From Lentisphaerota bacterium (lineage in GTDB: Bacteria; Verrucomicrobiota; Lentisphaeria; Oligosphaerales; Oligosphaeraceae): a stretch of 5,837 nucleotides of DNA. Positions 1-5,837 of the stretch are shown piece by piece. The translations under genes were made by a program, and so were the position numbers. Location of the stretch: positions 1-5,837 of the forward strand of contig JAAZKQ010000725.1 of NCBI GenBank assembly GCA_012799755.1, in the 5' to 3' direction. How positions within the stretch are numbered: the stretch's first letter is position 1; every line of letters starts with the position of its first letter. Under the pieces are notes generated by a model. That model was not told where the DNA came from. It saw nothing but the letters and a program-made list of their open reading frames with translations, and did not search any database.

Positions 1-61
1 CCTTTCCTTCCCCTCGCAAAACCCACTTATGCTTTTCGGACAAGCTCATACTATCTCGCAT
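1..61 (-). CDS. Possible 5' end of a further operon gene, cut by window edge
   Basis: After the batC stop a new minus-strand frame opens with ATG at 61 (second in-frame ATG at 49) and runs without a stop to position 1. The visible peptide begins MRDSMSLSEKHKWVLRGEGK. A TAG lies two codons upstream of the first ATG, so this is not a continuation of anything earlier. The ribosome site is weak for either start (AGG for 61, GAGA for 49). The 24-base gap to batC fits the spacing of this operon. Bat operons often continue with batD or another TPR gene, and a basic N-terminal stretch could precede a signal peptide, but only about 20 codons are visible, so no family can be assigned. Confidence 0.35.
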   Translation of the reverse strand, partial: MRDSMSLSEKHKWVLRGEGK

Positions 62-85
62 TGCCTACGCCGCCGGAGCGCGTCC

Positions 86-1327
86 TCACCAGTCGCGAGC
101 GACAGGCTTGACAGCCCCGCCTTGGCCGACGTTGCGCCGCAGACGCAGACGACGCTCGCTGTCAATGATATCCCGCGCGTCTTCACTCAGACGCAGCGCC
201 TTCTCGCCGTCCTGGTCATCCTGTTGTTGATCCCGGTCTTCGCCATTCTGCTCCTGGGCATTCTGCTGCTCGCCTTGCTGCTCCTGCCCTTCCTCGTCTT
301 TCTCGCCGGCCTGCTTTTCCTTGCCCGCCTGCGCTTCGTCCTCGTCCTCTTGCCCTTTTTGGCCGGCCTGCTGCTCGCCCTGCCGGGCCAGTTTCTCCTG
401 CTCTTCGCGGAGCTTATCCTGGGCTTCGCGGAGTTTTTCCGCGGCGTCCTGCTGGTCTTTGGCGGCGCCGGCGAGGTCCCGGCGTGCGAGCTTCTCTTCG
501 GCGTCGGCCTGCTTTTGTCTTGCCTGGTCCACGCTGTCCTGCACGGGGTCTTTCTGCGCCTGGTCGTCCTGCTGGGGTTGATTCTGACCGCGGAGCTGCC
601 GCATTTTGTCTGCAAGCTGCTCGGTATCGCGGCTGATTTGTTCCTGCTTCCGGGCGATGTCCTCGCGCTGCTGTTCACGCTGTTGCGGCGGTGACTGCCT
701 GGCCGCGGCCTCGCTCTGCTGCGCGGTCTCCTGCTGCTTTTCAGCCAGTTCGGACAATTCTTTTGCGATTTCCTGCTGTTGTTTCAGTTGTTCGGCGGCC
801 TGTTTGGCACGCTGGGCGGCCTCATTCAAGAGCCGTTTGAAGACATAGCGCGCTGCTTGTCGGTTCTTTTTCGCGGCAGCAAGTTTGGGATCATGCACGA
901 GCGCCTGATCGTAGGCCTGAATGCTCTTGATGCAGGCATCCATGGCCTGCTTGAGGTTCGCGTCAGCCAACCGCTGACATTCGCGAAAATGGCAGTTGCC
1001 AATGCCGAGTTGGCTGCGCGCTTCAAGCGAAAGGTTCGGTCGCCGCAAGTGTCGGGCGTTAAGCCAAGCCTGGTCAAAGAGCGCTGCGGCCTTTTCGTAG
1101 TCGCCCTGCGCATAGTGGGCCAACGCCTGATTGAACTGCAAGTAGGGCGACTCCGGCTCGCTCATCGCCACCTGGTCATAGGCGTGCAAAGCCTCGGCAG
1201 TCTTCCCGGCGCGCAAGGCGATATTGCCCTCCCGCAACCACGCAGCAGCGTCCTTGGCCACTGCCGCCGACACCAACACCAGCAGCGCCAAAAACAACAC
1301 GCTCCTATATGCCCAGCCGCGCGTCAT
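86..1327 (-). CDS. batC: BatC-like exported TPR protein with long low-complexity charged region
   Basis: This is probably the periplasmic TPR partner of the VWA proteins. It is 413 residues; the ATG at 1327 overlaps the batB stop, with GGAG 9 bases upstream. Residues 1-24 are a typical signal peptide, with positive residues, LFLALLVLV, and probable cleavage after SAAVA. TPR units lie at about 26-59 and 60-93 (NQALAHYAQGDYEKAAALFDQA). A third, at about 102-150, carries an insertion containing Cys112, Cys117 and Cys132. Residues 165-375 are dominated by Gln, Glu, Lys, Asp and Ala; parts are heptad-like (AAEKLREAQDKLREEQEKL) and probably coiled coil, others look disordered. The last 37 residues are ordered-looking again (SEDARDIIDSERRLRLRR, then PVARDW), like the short tail ending in Asp-Trp that I recall from other Bat TPR proteins. 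Stop is TGA at 88-86. BatC is assigned by order and architecture; the low-complexity part carries no family information. Confidence 0.83.
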   Translation of the reverse strand: MTRGWAYRSVLFLALLVLVSAAVAKDAAAWLREGNIALRAGKTAEALHAYDQVAMSEPESPYLQFNQALAHYAQGDYEKAAALFDQAWLNARHLRRPNLSLEARSQLGIGNCHFRECQRLADANLKQAMDACIKSIQAYDQALVHDPKLAAAKKNRQAARYVFKRLLNEAAQRAKQAAEQLKQQQEIAKELSELAEKQQETAQQSEAAARQSPPQQREQQREDIARKQEQISRDTEQLADKMRQLRGQNQPQQDDQAQKDPVQDSVDQARQKQADAEEKLARRDLAGAAKDQQDAAEKLREAQDKLREEQEKLARQGEQQAGQKGQEDEDEAQAGKEKQAGEKDEEGQEQQGEQQNAQEQNGEDRDQQQDDQDGEKALRLSEDARDIIDSERRLRLRRNVGQGGAVKPVARDW

Positions 1328-2340
1328 ACCCGCTTTCTCCGTTCGCTCAACAAACTCTCAACTACCAGCAAAAACAGCGCCGCGCCAAGAAAAATCTGAA
1401 ATTTTTCCTCATAGCGTTCGATGGTCTGCGATTCCAGCTCGCGCTTTTCCGCAGTGGCAATGAGGTTCCGGTACACCGCGCCGAGGTCAACGTTGCCGGT
1501 GCCGACGGGCAGGTAGCGCCCGCCAGGCGTGGCGGCGACCATTTCACGGAGGGTATCCGCGTCCAAACGGCTGTGCACAATCTGTCCCTCGTACTTGAGG
1601 AAGCTGCGGCGGCCCTGCTCATCCGTAATCATCAGCGGCGTGCCGTCGCCCTCGTCACCCAAGCCGACAGCGAGGATGCGCACTCCCCTGTCCCCAAGCT
1701 GCCTGGCAGCCTCGACAGGAAAACTGCCCTGATCCTCGCCGTCAGTGATCAGCACCAAGTCCTTGTATTGCCGCTCCTGGTTATCGAAAATGTCCCGCAT
1801 GGCTTTGCGCATGGCGTCCCCGATCATCGTGCCGCCGCGGGAAACGCTGTTCGTATCCACATCGCTGAGCATCATGCGGAAAAAGCCGTAATCGAGGGTC
1901 AGCGGGCAGCGCACCGCCGCCGTGCCGGCAAAGACCAGCAGGCCGATGCGGTCGCCCTCCAGGACATCCAGGCAGTCATTGATCGCCAACTTCGCCCGCT
2001 CCAAACGGTTAGGCTTGAGGTCATCGGCAAGCATGCTTTTGGACACGTCAAGCACAAAAACCACATCACGGCCCTGCCGCCGGATATCGCGCGGCACGGG
2101 ATTCCAGGACGGCCGCGCCAAGGCAATCACCAGCAAGGCTATTGCCAGCAAAAACAACAGGTGCTTCCAGCGCCGCCGCGCCAGGCTCAGCTGCGCCGTC
2201 AGGCGTTGGAGCATGCCGTATTCCGCGAAACGCAGCAGCGCCTGCCGACGCCGATAGCCCGCGTACAACAGCAACAGCAGCATGGCCGGCAGCAGCCACA
2301 AATAATGCAGCATCGCCAATGACTGCCAGACAACGGTCAT
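1324..2340 (-). CDS. batB: BatB-like von Willebrand factor A domain membrane protein
   Basis: This is the second VWA protein of the operon, a likely partner of BatA and of the TPR protein that follows. It is 338 residues from the ATG at 2340, which has a very strong ribosome site, GAGGAGG, 5 bases upstream; the in-frame TTG at 2364 is not needed. N-terminal transmembrane helices lie at about 9-27 and 58-75, followed by the ALARPSW motif. The VWA domain runs about 90-295. Its MIDAS is complete: DVSKSM (Asp98-Ser100-Ser102), Thr171 in GGTMIGDAM, and Asp200 in LITDGED. A C-terminal helix spans about 315-330 and the protein ends in a basic RRKRV tail. BatB proteins in many genomes are fused to TPRs; here the TPRs are a separate gene. 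The start overlaps the batA stop (ATGA, 2340-2337) and the stop overlaps the next start (ATGA, 1327-1324), so translation is probably coupled along all three. Confidence 0.9.
   Translation of the reverse strand: MTVVWQSLAMLHYLWLLPAMLLLLLYAGYRRRQALLRFAEYGMLQRLTAQLSLARRRWKHLLFLLAIALLVIALARPSWNPVPRDIRRQGRDVVFVLDVSKSMLADDLKPNRLERAKLAINDCLDVLEGDRIGLLVFAGTAAVRCPLTLDYGFFRMMLSDVDTNSVSRGGTMIGDAMRKAMRDIFDNQERQYKDLVLITDGEDQGSFPVEAARQLGDRGVRILAVGLGDEGDGTPLMITDEQGRRSFLKYEGQIVHSRLDADTLREMVAATPGGRYLPVGTGNVDLGAVYRNLIATAEKRELESQTIERYEEKFQIFLGAALFLLVVESLLSERRKRV
1337..1340 (-). promoter_or_regulatory. Ribosome binding site for batC
   Basis: GGAG on the minus strand, 9 bases before ATG 1327, is embedded in the codons for the basic C-terminal tail of batB. 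It supports the ATG that overlaps the batB stop as the true batC start. Confidence 0.5.
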
Positions 2341-3407
2341 GGTATCCTCCTCAACCAAGTGCAATTCAACACCAACTCCAAGGTCAGCAGCAGCAGCGCC
2401 GCCAGAACCAGCGGCGTGAACAATTCGCGGTAGTCCACAAAACGGATGGACTCAACATCGCTGCGCTCCAGCTCATCAATCTCGCGATAGACATCCAGGA
2501 GACTGGCGGCGTCATTCGCCATGCGGAAAAGCCCGCCGGTCTTCGCGGCGGCGGCCTCCAAGGGACGCGTGTTCATGCCGGGCGAAGCCAGCGGCATCTT
2601 ATAGCGCCCCAGGGGTGTCTGCACAACCTGGTAACCCTCGCCGCCGCCAATGCCAATGGCGTAGATTTTAATGCCCCATTTGGCCGCCAGCGCCGCGCCG
2701 TCCTCAACCTGACGGCCAACATTGTTTTCGCCATCCGTCAGCAGAATGATCACCTTGCTTTTGATCTTGTACACATCCTTGTCCTTGCCCAGCTGGCGCT
2801 TGAGCGTCTCCTCGGCCGTATGCAGGCGGGCGGCGGCGAGAGCAAGGGCGTCACCGATGGCCGTGGCATCCTCGCTGCTGCCTCCAATCACCAGCTGGAT
2901 GGTATCCAAAAAGGGTCGCAGTGTGCCGTGGCTGAGCGTCAGAGGACAAATCGTGTCCGCATAACGCGCGAACGCCAGCATACCGATCAAATCCGTCGGC
3001 CGCCCACGCAATTTCTTGCCGTCGCCAAAGACAAAACGGGAAAAGACCTCCTTGGCGACATCCAGGCGATTGACCAGCCGCCCTTCGAAGTCCATCTCCT
3101 GGCGCATGGAACCCGAGCGGTCCAGCACCATGGCAATGGCTATGCCCTGGCTGACATCCCGTATCTGCTCACGGCCGGCCTGCGGCCGCGCCAAGGCCAG
3201 CGCCAACAGCAGCAACGCAAGCGTACGCAGCGCGCCGGGCAACCAGAGGAGGCGTGCGCGCCATGACTGCGCCGCGGCCTGCCGCGCATGCGTCGTGCTC
3301 GAAAACGCCAGCGCCGCGCGGCGCCAACGACTGCGATGCCGCCACAGCCACAGCAGCAACGGCACAAGCAAGGCCAGCAAGGCCCACGGTGTCTCAAAAC
3401 GTATCAT
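2337..3407 (-). CDS. batA: BatA-like von Willebrand factor A domain membrane protein
   Basis: This is a membrane-anchored VWA protein of the Bat system, expected to bind a divalent metal and partner proteins, probably under control of a MoxR-type AAA+ ATPase. It is 356 residues from the ATG at 3407; the adjacent TTG at 3410 is rejected because AGGA at 3415-3412 would sit too close to it. Two N-terminal transmembrane helices lie at about 7-23 and 52-73, followed by the ALARPQ motif common at this point in BatA/BatB. The VWA domain spans about 88-310 with an intact MIDAS: DRSGSM (Asp96-Ser98-Ser100), Thr182 in DATAIGDAL, and Asp225 in LLTDGENN. A basic linker (about 203-219, rich in Lys) precedes the LLTDG strand. 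A third transmembrane helix is at about 331-349. Topology puts the VWA domain between the second and third helices, as is usual for the family. The stop overlaps the next start as ATGA. The choice of BatA over BatB rests on gene order and on DRSGSM/TDGENN motifs. Confidence 0.9.
   Translation of the reverse strand: MIRFETPWALLALLVPLLLWLWRHRSRWRRAALAFSSTTHARQAAAQSWRARLLWLPGALRTLALLLLALALARPQAGREQIRDVSQGIAIAMVLDRSGSMRQEMDFEGRLVNRLDVAKEVFSRFVFGDGKKLRGRPTDLIGMLAFARYADTICPLTLSHGTLRPFLDTIQLVIGGSSEDATAIGDALALAAARLHTAEETLKRQLGKDKDVYKIKSKVIILLTDGENNVGRQVEDGAALAAKWGIKIYAIGIGGGEGYQVVQTPLGRYKMPLASPGMNTRPLEAAAAKTGGLFRMANDAASLLDVYREIDELERSDVESIRFVDYRELFTPLVLAALLLLTLELVLNCTWLRRIP
2346..2352 (-). promoter_or_regulatory. 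Strong ribosome binding site for batB
   Basis: GAGGAGG on the minus strand, 5 bases before the ATG at 2340, lies inside the last codons of batA. It is the best Shine-Dalgarno match in the window and decides the batB start in favour of ATG 2340 over the upstream TTG 2364. It suggests batB is initiated strongly as well as being coupled to batA through the ATGA overlap. Confidence 0.8.
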
Positions 3408-3411
3408 CAAT

Positions 3412-3415
3412 TCCT
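3412..3415 (-). promoter_or_regulatory. Ribosome binding site for batA
   Basis: AGGA on the minus strand, 4 bases before ATG 3407 and only 1 base before TTG 3410. The spacing favours the ATG as the start of batA. A second purine run, GAGGA, lies about 10 bases further upstream in the 29-base gap and may also help ribosome loading. Confidence 0.55.
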
Positions 3416-3436
3416 ATCGGTCCTCTTGCTGAATAA

Positions 3437-4540
3437 TCACCCGCCGGGCGTCGCCGCCGGCGTGGTCTCGACAATGAAATGCTTGCAGGCATCAAAAGTG
3501 GACTGGATTTCCTTGGCCGCCGGGCGATGCCGGGCAAATTTGACCATGTCGCAGTGCCGCAGAAAATCCTCCAGCAAGCCACGTTGCTGCTTGCTGAAGG
3601 CGCTGTCGCCCTGCCGCAGCGCCGCCATGAACTCCTCGGTGGTCTGTTCGGGTGCACGCAGACCAAAGCGGTCCTCAATGTACTCGCGCAAAATCCCCGA
3701 TATGCGGTGGTAGAACTGCTCGACGTCGCCTTTGGCAATGAGGTCATCGGCGACCAAGGCTTGCAGCGCCGCCAGCGCTTTTACATGGGGCGGTATGCGC
3801 TCCTCGACCACCTGCCGCCGACGCCGCCGACGCCAGAGCAGAACCAGCACAAGCAACACCAGCAACAGTCCCGCAGTCAACGCCAAAGCCCATTGCCTCT
3901 GCCACCACGGTCGCGACGGCTGCAACTTCTTCAACGGCGACAACTCCGCCGCTTCATCAATGTCAAGCTCCTCCCAGAACTCCTCTGACGGCATGCGCAC
4001 CTCAATTTTCGCCGGCTCGGTCGTCAGTTCGTGCTCCATGCCGGCTTTGCCGCCGGCCTGCGTCGGCATGGTAAAGCGCGCGGTCAGCGGCGGCAATTCG
4101 TACACATCGGCCACCAGTGGGTCCAGCACATAAGTCCGTGCGTAGACCATGCTGCCGTCGTCTTGCAACTTCGGCGTCTCCGTGCGATAATCCGCCACCA
4201 TGAAGGCCCCGAGTTCCACACCGAGTTTGGGCAACTCGACGCTGACGTCCTCCGGCGCCGCGGCTTCCACCCGCAAAGACAGCGTTTCAATCAAATCCAC
4301 GGCCTTCTTGTCCGTCTGCACCCGGAAACGCAAGGGGCCGCGATCAACCAGCAAATCAATGCCCGCGTTCGCCGGCGATGCGTCGTCAGTCGCGCCGGCA
4401 GCCGTGTCCGCCGCCTTTCGGCAGGCGCTGGACAACAACAGGCCCAGCAACAGCAGCGCGCTCAGCGCAAAACGCCAGTGTGGCGCCATCCATGCTTGTC
4501 TGCGTCGTTCTCTTGTCATAACACGTTCATTACCAACCAT
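3437..4540 (-). CDS. BatD-like / DUF4381-like membrane protein of the Bat operon
   Basis: This is probably a structural or adaptor subunit of the Bat membrane complex, with domains on both sides of the inner membrane. It is 367 residues from the ATG at 4540, chosen because GGAG lies 4 bases upstream. Other starts are TTG 4561, ATG 4519 and ATG 4489; all keep the signal sequence. Residues about 22-40 are a hydrophobic export segment ending LLLSSAC, a possible but imperfect lipobox (Ser, not Leu, at -3). Residues 68-185 look like a beta-sandwich related to BatD; DPLVADVYELPPLTARF resembles the "Y.l.P...g.y.iPp" pattern. Residues 217-235 are a transmembrane helix followed by six Arg, which places the C-terminus in the cytoplasm. 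Residues 248-358 (PPHVKALAALQAL, YHRISGILREYIEDRFG, LLEDFLRHCDMVKFAR) resemble the helical domain of DUF4381-type proteins found beside BatA. BatA follows after 29 bases. Family assignment is by recalled pattern, not by search. Confidence 0.82.
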   Translation of the reverse strand: MVGNERVMTRERRRQAWMAPHWRFALSALLLLGLLLSSACRKAADTAAGATDDASPANAGIDLLVDRGPLRFRVQTDKKAVDLIETLSLRVEAAAPEDVSVELPKLGVELGAFMVADYRTETPKLQDDGSMVYARTYVLDPLVADVYELPPLTARFTMPTQAGGKAGMEHELTTEPAKIEVRMPSEEFWEELDIDEAAELSPLKKLQPSRPWWQRQWALALTAGLLLVLLVLVLLWRRRRRRQVVEERIPPHVKALAALQALVADDLIAKGDVEQFYHRISGILREYIEDRFGLRAPEQTTEEFMAALRQGDSAFSKQQRGLLEDFLRHCDMVKFARHRPAAKEIQSTFDACKHFIVETTPAATPGG

Positions 4541-4544
4541 CAAG

Positions 4545-4548
4545 CTCC
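4545..4548 (-). promoter_or_regulatory. Ribosome binding site for the BatD/DUF4381-like gene
   Basis: GGAG on the minus strand, 4 bases before ATG 4540, lies in the short gap after the PPIase stop. It is the clearest Shine-Dalgarno match among the four candidate starts and is the reason for choosing 4540. The spacing is slightly short, so a start at ATG 4519 or 4489 is not excluded. Confidence 0.45.
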
Positions 4549-4566
4549 ATGCGACACGCAACGTGC

Positions 4567-5837
4567 TCAGTCACGCTTCACCGGCGGCGCCCCGGCATCT
4601 TTCACGGCGGCTTGTTCGCCCTGGTGCCAGATCACGCGGTAGCGCGCGGCCAATTCCCTGAAGAGCTCGTCCTGCAACTCGCTCCGGCGGCGGTTCAGGA
4701 CGCGCTGCCGCGCCTCCTGCGCGGTCGCATCGTCATAAGGCCGTACCGCGGCCGAGCGGCGCTCCAGCAGACGCACGACATGCCAGCCACGCTCGCTTTT
4801 CACCGCCGTCGGCAGAACCTCCTGCTTGTCTTCGGCGGCCATCGCCGCTGTGAGCAGAGGCTGTTGCCAGGGCGCGACACTATCCGCACTCAGCCAGCCG
4901 GGCAGCTCCCCGCCCTTGGCCGCCGTCGCCTCATCCTCGGAAAGCTCCTCGGCCAGCTTGGCGAAATCCATGCCGCTCTTGAGGCTGTTCAGCGCGGCCT
5001 CGGCGCGTTCGGCGTCAGGCAGCTGAATGTGAGCCAGACGTACCCCCGCCGGCGTGGTGAATTCCTCGGCCTGGTGTGCCTCGTAGTAGTCACGGGCTTC
5101 GGCATCGCTGGCGCTCAAGCCGGCCAGATGCTGACGCAACAAGGCGCCGGCCATGATTGACCGCTCGGCCTGCCGCAACTCCTCACGCAACGCGGCATCA
5201 TTCGTCAATTCCCGGGTGCGCGCTTCGCGATACAGCAGTTCTTCGGCGACAAATTGCTGCAAGAACTGCTGCCGACCGCTCGGGGTCAGCATGCGCTTCA
5301 ACGCCGCCTCTTTCTGTTCGCGACGCTGTTCGGGAGACCACTGCGCAGCAACGCCGGCCAACTGCTGGTCAAGCAGCTGCTCCAGGCGGCGATCAACCTC
5401 AGCGCGAGTCAGGCGCCAGTTGCCGATCTCCACCAGCACCTCGTCACCCGGCTGCTCCGCGTCCGCGTCCACGCTGGTGCGTTCTTCCAGATTGCGGCGC
5501 AAACCGCTGTAATTGCCAAGCGCCTCCAGACATTCCTGAGTGCGGCGGGTGATTTCCGTTTCCAGCACGGGCACTTTTGCTAGGCTTTCAGAGCGATAGT
5601 AGCTCGCCAAAGCCTCATCGTAAAGACGAGCGTCCTGCTGGATGGTGGCGACACGATACCACAGCTTCGCGGCCTTCTCGGCGTCCATCGGCGTCTGTGC
5701 CAAATACTGCTCCCAGGCGCGTGCCGCCTGCTCGGCAAGGCCCTGCCGTTCCAAACGCTGTGCCAACGCCAGCTGTTCGTCATGTCCCAAGGTCGCGCCA
5801 TCGGCTGACGCTGCGGCAGCCGCTGTGCCGGCGCCGC
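4567..5837 (-). CDS. Secreted TPR-containing parvulin-type peptidyl-prolyl cis-trans isomerase (SurA/PpiC-like), N-terminus outside window
   Basis: This is probably a periplasmic chaperone/isomerase that speeds cis-trans isomerisation of X-Pro bonds in exported proteins. The reading frame stays open to the right edge, so the true start lies outside; the TTG at 5790 is only an internal codon that could pass for a start. The 15 codons before it encode Ala/Gly/Ser/Thr-rich residues like the end of a signal peptide or a flexible linker. Counting from that TTG, residues 5-95 are helical and TPR-like (AARAWEQYL, DEALASYYRSESL). Residues 117-240 resemble the SurA N-terminal helical domain, with IGNWRLTRAEVD and FVAEELLYREA. 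Residues 249-345 form a parvulin domain: VRLAHIQLP with the conserved first-strand His, FAKLAEELSED, GGELPGWL, and the closing strand GWHVVRLLE. A charged tail ends in KRD and TGA at 4569-4567. The next gene begins 26 bases downstream, which suggests one operon. The family call is firm; substrate and exact role are unknown. Confidence 0.88.
   Translation of the reverse strand, partial: GAGTAAAAASADGATLGHDEQLALAQRLERQGLAEQAARAWEQYLAQTPMDAEKAAKLWYRVATIQQDARLYDEALASYYRSESLAKVPVLETEITRRTQECLEALGNYSGLRRNLEERTSVDADAEQPGDEVLVEIGNWRLTRAEVDRRLEQLLDQQLAGVAAQWSPEQRREQKEAALKRMLTPSGRQQFLQQFVAEELLYREARTRELTNDAALREELRQAERSIMAGALLRQHLAGLSASDAEARDYYEAHQAEEFTTPAGVRLAHIQLPDAERAEAALNSLKSGMDFAKLAEELSEDEATAAKGGELPGWLSADSVAPWQQPLLTAAMAAEDKQEVLPTAVKSERGWHVVRLLERRSAAVRPYDDATAQEARQRVLNRRRSELQDELFRELAARYRVIWHQGEQAAVKDAGAPPVKRD

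Noticed and set aside
1..88. Possible rho-independent terminator after batC
   Set aside because: The only weak inverted repeat (about 15-38) has mismatches and no following T-run on the minus strand, and it overlaps a possible downstream coding start.
29..694. A 221-codon plus-strand frame coding a strikingly Leu-rich, membrane-like protein
   Set aside because: It lies exactly opposite the Gln/Glu/Lys codons of the BatC low-complexity region. CAG, GAG and AAG read as CTG, CTC and CTT on the other strand, so the hydrophobic look is an artefact.
1309..3266. Long plus-strand frames (337 and 374 codons at 1309-2322 and 2142-3266) overlapping the VWA genes
   Set aside because: They are antisense shadows in GC-rich DNA. 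They show no recognisable domain, are rich in Arg/Gln/Ala/His/Pro, and run opposite genes with intact MIDAS motifs and good ribosome sites.
4559..4561. TTG start that would lengthen the BatD/DUF4381-like protein by 7 residues
   Set aside because: It lies only 5 bases after the PPIase stop, and the GGAG serving ATG 4540 lies inside the added stretch; the extra residues add nothing recognisable.
3479..5583. Several plus-strand frames of 100-200 codons opposite the DUF4381-like and PPIase genes
   Set aside because: They have the same shadow composition, no convincing ribosome sites and no domain pattern; the minus-strand genes explain the region fully.
5788..5790. TTG at 5790 as the true start of the PPIase
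   Set aside because: The frame continues open to the window edge with Ala/Ser/Thr-rich codons like the end of a signal peptide, and a periplasmic isomerase needs an export signal that would lie further upstream.

Overview
The window is a tightly packed, single-strand gene block read entirely from the minus strand (right to left in + coordinates). It holds most of a Bat ("Bacteroides aerotolerance"-type) operon with a parvulin-family peptidyl-prolyl isomerase directly upstream. Signal peptides, periplasmic folding machinery and Bat genes point to a diderm (Gram-negative) bacterium. The DNA is GC-rich. Operons of this kind (VWA proteins, TPR protein, DUF4381-like protein) occur in Bacteroidetes, Spirochaetes, the Planctomycetes/Verrucomicrobia/Lentisphaerae group and several proteobacterial lineages. 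I cannot place the organism more exactly from the sequence alone.

In transcription order: (1) 5837-4567, a secreted TPR + parvulin-type PPIase whose N-terminus lies beyond the window; (2) 4540-3437, a membrane-anchored protein with an exported BatD-like beta-sandwich segment, one transmembrane helix, and a cytoplasmic DUF4381-like helical domain; (3) 3407-2337, a BatA-like von Willebrand factor A (VWA) protein; (4) 2340-1324, a BatB-like VWA protein; (5) 1327-86, a BatC-like exported TPR protein with a long charged, Gln-rich low-complexity region and a conserved-looking C-terminal tail; (6) possibly the first about 20 codons of a further gene running off the left edge (61-1).

Gaps between genes are 26, 29, -4, -4 and about 24 bases. 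The two VWA genes and the TPR gene are joined by ATGA stop/start overlaps, the pattern expected for translational coupling and fixed subunit ratios. No promoter, terminator, RNA gene, mobile element or CRISPR array is visible. The promoter, and any moxR-type AAA+ ATPase and DUF58 gene that usually open such operons, would lie beyond the right edge.

In the usual model of these systems, a MoxR AAA+ ATPase works with membrane-bound VWA proteins that use a metal-ion-dependent adhesion site (MIDAS) to assemble or remodel client complexes at the membrane. BatC- and BatD-type partners act on the periplasmic side. A periplasmic PPIase in the same transcription unit would fit an envelope-protein folding or assembly role. 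This is a recognisable, if variant, operon rather than an obviously new system.
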